Assembly (NCBI GenBank): GCA_037576215.1
Contig: JBANDB010000004.1
Location: 558,001 to 622,000, forward strand
Length of the DNA: 64,000 nucleotides
Direction: 5' to 3'
From: Armillaria gallica
Taxonomy: Eukaryota > Basidiomycota > Agaricomycetes > Agaricales > Physalacriaceae
The translations under genes were made by a program, and so were the position numbers. The notes below the pieces were generated by a model. It had not been told where the DNA came from, searched no databases, and saw only the letters and a list, made by a program, of their open reading frames with translations. Positions 57,540-64,000 of this stretch are shown piece after piece. Numbering within the stretch: the stretch's first letter is position 1; each line of letters begins with the position of its first letter.

Positions 57540-59110
57540 TGATGAACCTAGACTTCCATGGCAATGGCAACACCCAAAACTCAGAGAGAGCTTAGGCAAT
57601 TAATGTGGTAGCACAGTAATCAAGGCATTGTGTGTGAGTGGTTGGTTTGGTGCACCTCCATGCAGTCAATTCCTCTAGAACACAAGATACACTGTGACTT
57701 TTCAGTCAGTGAAGTAGTACTCTTGGTCAATGAGTACTAGTAGACATTGGCTGTAAGCTAGGAGGGATCTTGATAAACGAGATAGGAAGGAATCTGGTAT
57801 GACATGAATACCAAGAAACCGTGATAGAAACCATTAAAATGGTCTAGAAAATGTGGGGATGGGCTAAAGAGCACAAAAATAGCTCTAGAAACCGTGGCAA
57901 TGCTCTAGAAAATGTAGCAATGGACTAGAAAATGTGGGGATGGACTAGAAAACATGTCCAGATGGTGTACTGTGATGCCAAGTCGAAACAATGGCAATAA
58001 ATGTGCGGAAACTGCCTTGAAACTGGAAGAAAATGTAGCAACTGCAGTGCTGAGTGGGGTGTTGCAGCAATAGATGCACAGGTAATGACAAGGGTGATCC
58101 TATGGAGAACAATGCTGAACTGGGCCTACACGGAGGCAATACTGAACTGGGTAATGAAGACGATGGCGACATAGAAGGTGAAGACATAAAACAATCCTAT
58201 GTGGTGAAGGTGAAGCGATATTGTGGCATTAAAAGACAAAAGCAAGTTATTGATGTGAGATTCTATGTATTGGTGCAATATACAAAGTGAACCAACAACA
58301 TTAAAAGTAAAGCAAGCAGTGAGAGATAACTTGGAGTAACTGTAGCTGACTGGAAATGCCATAATCTTATCAGCTGGGTAAGAACTACTCTAAAAATGTG
58401 GTTTCTAGCTAGTTTTTATACTACAAGTATGGTTTTATAACTAGAATATTCATTGGAGCCTTAGTAAGGCTGTAAGTCCTTGGCTTTGTAATAGCCATAG
58501 TAAACATATGGATTCTATGGTTCTAAAGTAACAGCAACTTCTTGACATTGCTGTGTATAGATAAGAGCCTTGTGGTTTTATGGTGCAATGAGTGGATCAT
58601 GAGGTGCTGTTTAGCTGTGGAATATTGAGCTGCAGTTGCTGTGCTGAGGTGTACACTTGTGGCAATGGTAATTCGAGGTCTTGGCAGTGTAACAGCCTTA
58701 GTTAACATGGTCTGTAGTTGCCATGGCTGTAATTATCGTAGCTGGAAGAGTATTCACATCAATCACATCATTTCATTAATGATTGATAGGCACATCAACT
58801 ACATGCTTCTGCGTGATGTGGCAACTCTATATTGGGATGATTGGTGATCAATGGTGCCTTGCTGTGATGGGGTATGGTAATTATGATGTGCAGCAAGCTG
58901 GGAAGGATAATGGAGCATTGAAGGAGTATAGTCGTCATGGTTTTAGGATTGTATCTGTGTGTGGGTGGCATATACTGCGAAAGTCTGTGGTATTATTGAC
59001 TGTTGGCAGTATTATGGAGTGTGTGGGGATTATAATGGTGTTGTTTTGAAGATATTAGGTGATGAATGGGTAAATCCATGAATTCTGAGCGTACAGAGCC
59101 TGGAGGCTCA
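57540..59110. repeat. Long dispersed repeat R, copy 2 (about 1.57 kb)
   Basis: Direct repeat of 48150-49795. Its right end overlaps the 3' end of the minus-strand gene at 58993-60723 (DEPPGSVRSEFMDL), so the repeat includes the end of that gene and a long non-coding tail. Confidence 0.75.
57844..57958. repeat. 20-bp tandem repeat CTAGAAAATGTGG..., about 5-6 units
   Basis: CTAGAAA words occur at 57844, 57885, 57905, 57925 and 57945: exact 20-bp spacing for the last four, and one degenerate unit between the first two. The matching place in repeat copy 1 (about 48450) has a single such word, so the array grew in this copy. Confidence 0.8.
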
Positions 59111-60723
59111 TCAACGGTATTGCCACTCTCTGCTGTACCATGTGCTTGGCCTCCACAGCTGTGTGTGACTCTACTAGGCACTGTCGATGCTGTTGCTACT
59201 ACCTTTTTTGCCTTTTTCTTGCTGCGACTCAGCTTTCCAAGATCCAGTGGTATATTGCTAGTGTCTATGTCCACACCTGCGGGACTAGGAGACACATTGT
59301 TCATAACAGGATAGTGATCAGCAACTGACAATTCATTCAGTGGGGAAATGATGGCCTCATCAGATGATATAACAGGGCCACTGGCAATGCCAGAAATTTC
59401 TGAGTCCGAGTCTGACTCATTGTCGATTTCTTTGAGTGATTTCCAGATTGCTTCCTCCTCCTCACTAGCAGATACAGGGACTTTGGCAGGAACAACTGAT
59501 TGGAGGGTTCTTGATGGAGTGAAGACATGGTCATTGTAGAACTGGAAAGTGTCAGTGATAGACTGTGTGCCTTTTCTGACCAACTTGTTAATCCTCATGA
59601 TGTAATGGTTGAAGTCCATGATGTAGTCTATCCTGGTCTTGTTATCAGGGGAGGCAAACTTGGTATCTCTGGAAAGAATCCAGTGTGTCTGTGAGAGTCT
59701 GTTAACATGGTAAGATGGCCAAGTTATCATGCCCACTCACTGTTACCACAATGAAGGCAAGCACTGATGTATTCATCTCTTTCATGTGCCATAAATCACT
59801 GTTTGTCCTCTTCATAGACATATTCGGGGCATCAAGAGCACTTTCACCCCAAAGAAGACAGGTTATAATCTTTTCAGTATGTCAGTTATACAATCTCGAG
59901 TCCAGAGATGCTGACCACAAACCTTAACTCCAACAAGTGTCCTGAACATAGTAGCTCCTGAGGTAAAGCCATAGGAGAGCAAGCAAGGAGGAAGCCTAGT
60001 GTATTCATTCTTGTTGGACCTATAACCCATCAGGTGCTGGCACAGTGGATCTGCAGATCAGTCAAAGCCTTTGTGAAAATACCCTGCAGGCACGATGTCT
60101 TCAAAAATTGTTGCCACAACATGTTTTAACCGATTGATCAGGTTTGAACAATTGTCGGTTGCTGCTTTTTTCATCTACATAGGCAGTCAGCATCAATAGC
60201 TTGGACATTCAGAGACACTTTAAATTTTTTCAAGCTTGTGATACTTTCCAGTAATTGATCAACCCACAAGTGGATGATAGGCTGCCAGGAGATGTTTGTA
60301 AAGTAGCAAAATGAGGCACAGGTGGATGATCTGCTCAGGTGACAGTCTTGTTGCACCAGAATCAATGGCATTCATGAGTGTAGCAGCATTGAGCTCATGA
60401 AGAGCTATGTCATGTCGAACACTGAAAAGCTGTTTCCGCTCACACCAAATATGGCTGAACATGACCATTTTCATTGCACTATACTGCAACTCCTTTTGGC
60501 TATCCTTAGAGCCAAGGAGAGACTTTGGTTTCTCTGTTGATACTGGGTCATTGGCAGAAAAGTCTATTGTCCCGATGCTGGAAGAGTTGCTGGGCTGTGA
60601 GAGAAAAGACATGGAAGAGGTCACCCCAGAAGGTAATGAGGTATTCATGAGGGAAGGAGCTGCAGTTTTCAGTCTACAGTTTTCATCTTGAAGGCTTTGC
60701 ATCAACAATTGTGAGTCCTCCAA
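58993..60723 (-). pseudogene. TE-associated gene, possibly DUF6698-like
   Basis: Read from 60723 down: a coiled, Gln/Ser-rich start (MEDSQLLMQSLQDENCRLKT), then IWCERKQLFSVRHDIALHEL, a broken stretch, then NSDLWHMKEMNTSVLAFIVV, an intron near 59710-59750, and LSQTHWILSRDTKFASPDNK then YIMDFNHYIMRINKLVRKG. An acidic tail follows (EEEEAIWKSLKEIDNESDSD) with a basic RSKKKAKKV, ending DEPPGSVRSEFMDL. The WHM...FNHYIM pattern recalls the DUF6698 family found in mushroom genomes, but the match is from memory and weak. Because its 3' end is shared with repeat copy 1 at 49.8 kb, it is probably part of a transposon. Confidence 0.35.
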
Positions 60724-62449
60724 TGCCTGCCATCAAGATCAGTGAGAGAATTATATATAGAGAAAATCAGATGTACCTTCATCATGTCCTGCATGGACAT
60801 ATTGCCAAGTAAGAGAGATAATTAGGCAGCATCCATTGTAAAAGAGAGATGAAGAGTGAGTGACAATGGCTGAAGTTTTCAGTAACTGTGCTTGGCTGAG
60901 TCATCATACTAACCTGGATTTAATTCACCAAAGTGGCATTGATGAATCACACCTACTCCAGCTCGTGTTGCAATTTGCAACATTAAATACTTTACACATT
61001 GGCCAAGGAGACTGCACAAAAAGAACAAGCAAAGACAGAGGATCCTAATGGAAAGGAGGGCATTGTCAAAAAGAGAGTCAATCAATATTGAAGGCAAAAA
61101 CTACTTGCACGAAGTGGGAGGGTCCACTAGGTCTGGTGATAACATTCCAAGTCTAAGGTAAGAGAATTGTACTATTATAGACAAGAAAGATCAGGAGGTT
61201 GTCTAAAAGCCCATGCATCAAGGAGTGTGAGTGATAGTCTGAAGCTGTGAGTGTATTTACTTATTGGTGAGCATCAAGCAACAGAAGTACCATTTGAAAC
61301 TAGTATAGCAAATACTGGAGGGATGTACAAGGCAATACTCTCATACATGGAGGCAAATCATTGCAGGTGGTAGGTAGTAATTGACATCTAATAGGACATT
61401 ATTAACAATGATGACCAACTCCACCAAAGGACATGCCTACAAGTTCTCAGCTGAATTTGCCCATGTTGTTTGGCTGTACGGAAGCTGAAGAATCATGTCA
61501 CCATTGCCTGGCAAGGTCAATGTCGCTTCATGCCGTTACCTTCTCATTGCTTGTCACTGGCCAAAGAGTGAGTGCAGTGTTGCAGGGTCTTAGAGTTACT
61601 GAGGTGTCAAGTCAAGAAGCTGATGGTTGTCACCTTAGACATTGTGGAATTGGGAGTTGTGGGGACTATTCCTGTGGTATCATTAGGAGTCATGTGGGAT
61701 CCTCTTGTTTGTGGGGGGGAGGGTGTTCTTTTTTTGTGTTTTACTGTTACCATGTTTGCTTGTGGGGGTGGGTGGGAGATTCGGGATTCTCATGGCATAG
61801 CTGTCATCCATAGTGCTGATTGCTTATGAAAGACAAGAGGGCCATAAGAGTTTAGGTGGAACATTGTGGGCCAAAGCAGCAACACAAAGACAAAGTCTAG
61901 CTAGCACTTGCAGCAGTGATGGTGGTAGGAGGCAATGAGTGATCAATGATGAAAGTCCCAATAAGGCAATAGACCTTAGCTATCATAACAATGTGCCATG
62001 CATTGCTCTGTATCATTTTACACCTGCTCAGGCTTCTCCAGTGTTGAATCCACATGTAATTCATTGCTCTCTGGAAAGCTTGTCTACTTAATTTATCTAC
62101 TGATGATCTGTTGCTCTCAAGGGAATCTTCGAATACTGGACTCCCTGATATGTATCTCCTTCTGTTTCTTCCACCATGCACCTACCTTCTGTACCACCTA
62201 TCACATTGCTTGCAAACATATATCAATCCAGAAGTGCTGGAAGAAATGTACACCAAAGGATCTAGCTTAGTCTTCAATCTCATGCAATTACACAATTTCT
62301 TGAGTTTGAACACCAACAATGGATTTGTTTCTCTAACTTCAGGTGGGATGTCTCGACTTCAATCTAGGCATTAATTCAAATACTGATAGGATATCAATGA
62401 TAGTATTTATTTGGACATCTGCTACATGCATGCCTTAAATAAAACAACT
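60724..62449. other. No gene recognised
   Basis: Short open frames on both strands (for example 61433-61813) with no known motif. A GT-rich run at 61700-61790 looks like simple sequence. Confidence 0.4.
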
Positions 62450-64000
62450 TTAGTAATGTCCCATCAATTCTGATGGCCAACATATTTTAGAGATTTCATC
62501 CTAAGGAATGAATCACTGTCAATGCTGTCAATGACTAAATACTTCTTCATCCCATCAGGTGAATTAAATCTGTAATTCTCGACTAAAAGCATGCCACAGA
62601 TGATGACATAAATGGAAATAAATGTTGACTGCATCCTCTTTCATGCCCAAACTCTGTAAAAGCCTAAATCATAGTCTAGCTTTGCATTTGAAGTACCAAC
62701 AGGCTTATCAAATAGATGAACAAGTGCAAGAGGGAAAGATTTCCCACCGACAATGCAAGAAAAGAGCATTGTGATCTGTGTAAAAAAAGGACCATCTAAG
62801 CCATCAACAATGGCACAATCATACTGAGGAGGGTTCTAGAAATCGGAGCTGCACCATAAATAATTGGTGCACATATTCCAATCTACGGTGTTATCATAAT
62901 TGACTTTCAGGAGACCATACAGCTGGATCTATACATGGGAAGGTGTGTTAATATTTGCATGCATAAATAACATATTGCTCACCTCATCGTGCCCCTTGAA
63001 TGCCTTGAATGACACCTTTTCTCGGGAAACTAATGGAATGATCTTGGGATGTTTTGCAAACTGCCCAACCATGAAGTTCAATAAATAATCTTTGAAATTT
63101 CTGTACACTGCATTGTCAGCCCTCAAAACTGGCAATTCTTGGATCTTAAAAGTCCCACCGCCCTTGCCCCAGTGACCATGTAGTGTTGCTTTGCCAGATC
63201 TGCCTGCTGTTAATTCAGTGTCATTATTGTCATCATCTTTGGATGTTGCCTGGTGCAGCAATTCCTCTTGTAAATCTATTTGCTGATGGATGAAGGATGC
63301 AGCATTGCACCATGAATCCACCTGCAGAATCTAAGATAGGGCAGATAAGAAGATGCTAATAAAGGGTATATTTGATAGTACCTGTTCTGCAACTTCCTTG
63401 AAATTGGTCTGCAGCTGATATGCATCTTTTCATTAGGTTTGGTGTTGTAGTTCTGCATAACACCCTTGGCCATGATATCATTAACAAGATGTTGGTGAGA
63501 ATGTATTTTCAGAAAGTTCCATGACTTTGCCTTTGGCTTCACTGACATGGTGAGCTGTTCGTATTCCTATGGAGTCATTTAACATCTACCCCATTGCTTT
63601 GTGATGTCTGCTTACCTTGATAAGTTCAGAGAATTTAACAAGTTTATCTCAGATCACTTGCATAGTTTCTCCATGTGGAGGTTAAAGGCTGCATATGAAT
63701 TGAGCTCTAGATAGCTTCGCATACATTTCAGTAAGTGGTAGCCATGTTTGTTTTGTGTCTCAGTGAGGATGTTTTGGGTTACAAAGATGATATGCTGAAA
63801 CGAATGGAATCAGTCTCTGCGAACATCGAAAGGCTAACTTTGGGTTGGTACCTTGGCCAGATCTTTGTACTTCCCTCCATCAGTGAAGTGCACCCCCATG
63901 AAACTGCTTTCAAAGTGATAGAAGTCCCTCCAGCATGGAAAGAGCTTTATTCTGTTATTACACAATCAGGATATAGCGAAATAGGTCAGTACAAGAAATG
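62450..64000 (-). pseudogene. Plavaka-like (CACTA-type) transposase, C-terminal part, runs off the right edge
   Basis: On the minus strand from the edge: MYAKLSRAQFICSL, then GETMQVI-DKLVKFSELIK and SRHHKAMG, then KSWNFLKIHSHQHLVNDIMA, KGVMQNYNTKPNEKMH, TFKIQELPVLRADNAVYRNF, LLKVNYDNTVDWNMCTNYLW, YDCAIVDGLDGPFF and FPLALVHLFDKPVG. The NYNTKPNEKMHGPLK-type box and the LKVNY..TVDW segment are typical of proteins annotated as Plavaka transposase in basidiomycetes. Stops and frame changes are frequent. The catalytic part should lie to the right of the window. Confidence 0.6.

Noticed and set aside
57286..57573. Arg/Lys-rich minus-strand frame ending in RMKKRRRRMKNQSRSR
   Set aside because: The basic run is a translation of the CTC/CTT simple sequence at 57.30-57.35 kb.
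48150..59110. The 1.6-kb repeats as certain LTRs of a retrotransposon
   Set aside because: No TG...CA borders, primer-binding site or polypurine tract were found, and the right end holds coding sequence of a neighbouring gene.

Overview
This window reads as nuclear DNA of a basidiomycete fungus, most likely an Agaricomycete. The signs are short introns of about 50 bp with GT...AG ends, protein families known mainly from mushrooms (DUF6535, DUF6534-like membrane proteins, a DUF6570/Helitron protein, a Plavaka-like transposase) and a very high load of decayed transposable elements. I see no rRNA, tRNA or CRISPR array and no intact housekeeping gene. Almost every coding region is a fossil or a fragment. 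Coordinates are those of open frames or recognisable similarity. True starts and many exon borders are uncertain, and several long open frames have no ATG at their nominal start.

Layout. (1) 1-11.2 kb, CpG-poor: the 3' part of a Copia retrotransposon with its polypurine tract and 3' LTR; an apparently nested pair of TA-flanked elements; a perfect 42-bp inverted repeat; then a decayed Mutator-like element (MULE) with a Ulp1/C48-type protease region and a transposase carrying FAR1/WRKY-like, MULE, SWIM and zinc-knuckle parts; and a MITE with self-palindromic ends. (2) 11.2-41.9 kb, visibly richer in CpG: an accessory-gene graveyard. A roughly 1-kb coding block ('block X') recurs as full or partial copies, together with protein-kinase-like fragments and two copies of a DUF6534-like membrane-protein gene. 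A separate seven-transmembrane gene lies at 33.8 kb and a DUF6570/Helitron fragment at 28.2-30.5 kb. (3) 41.9-64 kb, CpG-poor again: a 151-bp tandem array, two diverged copies of a 1.6-kb repeat, a complete Tc1/mariner element with 120-bp terminal repeats, a Helitron (Rep plus Pif1-like helicase) on the minus strand, a TE-associated gene of uncertain family, and a Plavaka-like transposase running off the right edge.

The most striking feature is at 20.4-25.7 kb. Two 1,111-bp copies of one element lie in inverted orientation around 2.76 kb of DNA that holds the body of a DUF6535 gene. The 9-bp flanks are swapped between the copies, and the 5' and 3' ends of the same gene lie outside the copies on the opposite strand. 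The simplest reading is that two transposons inserted into one minus-strand gene and then recombined, flipping its middle.

A second theme is decay by C-to-T change. Nearly all premature stops in the Helitron, Tc1, MULE and DUF6535 frames are TGA, TAA or TAG codons that a single T-to-C change returns to CGA, CAA or CAG. The two 1,111-bp copies also differ largely at CpG sites. This fits cytosine methylation, or a RIP-like process, acting on repeats.
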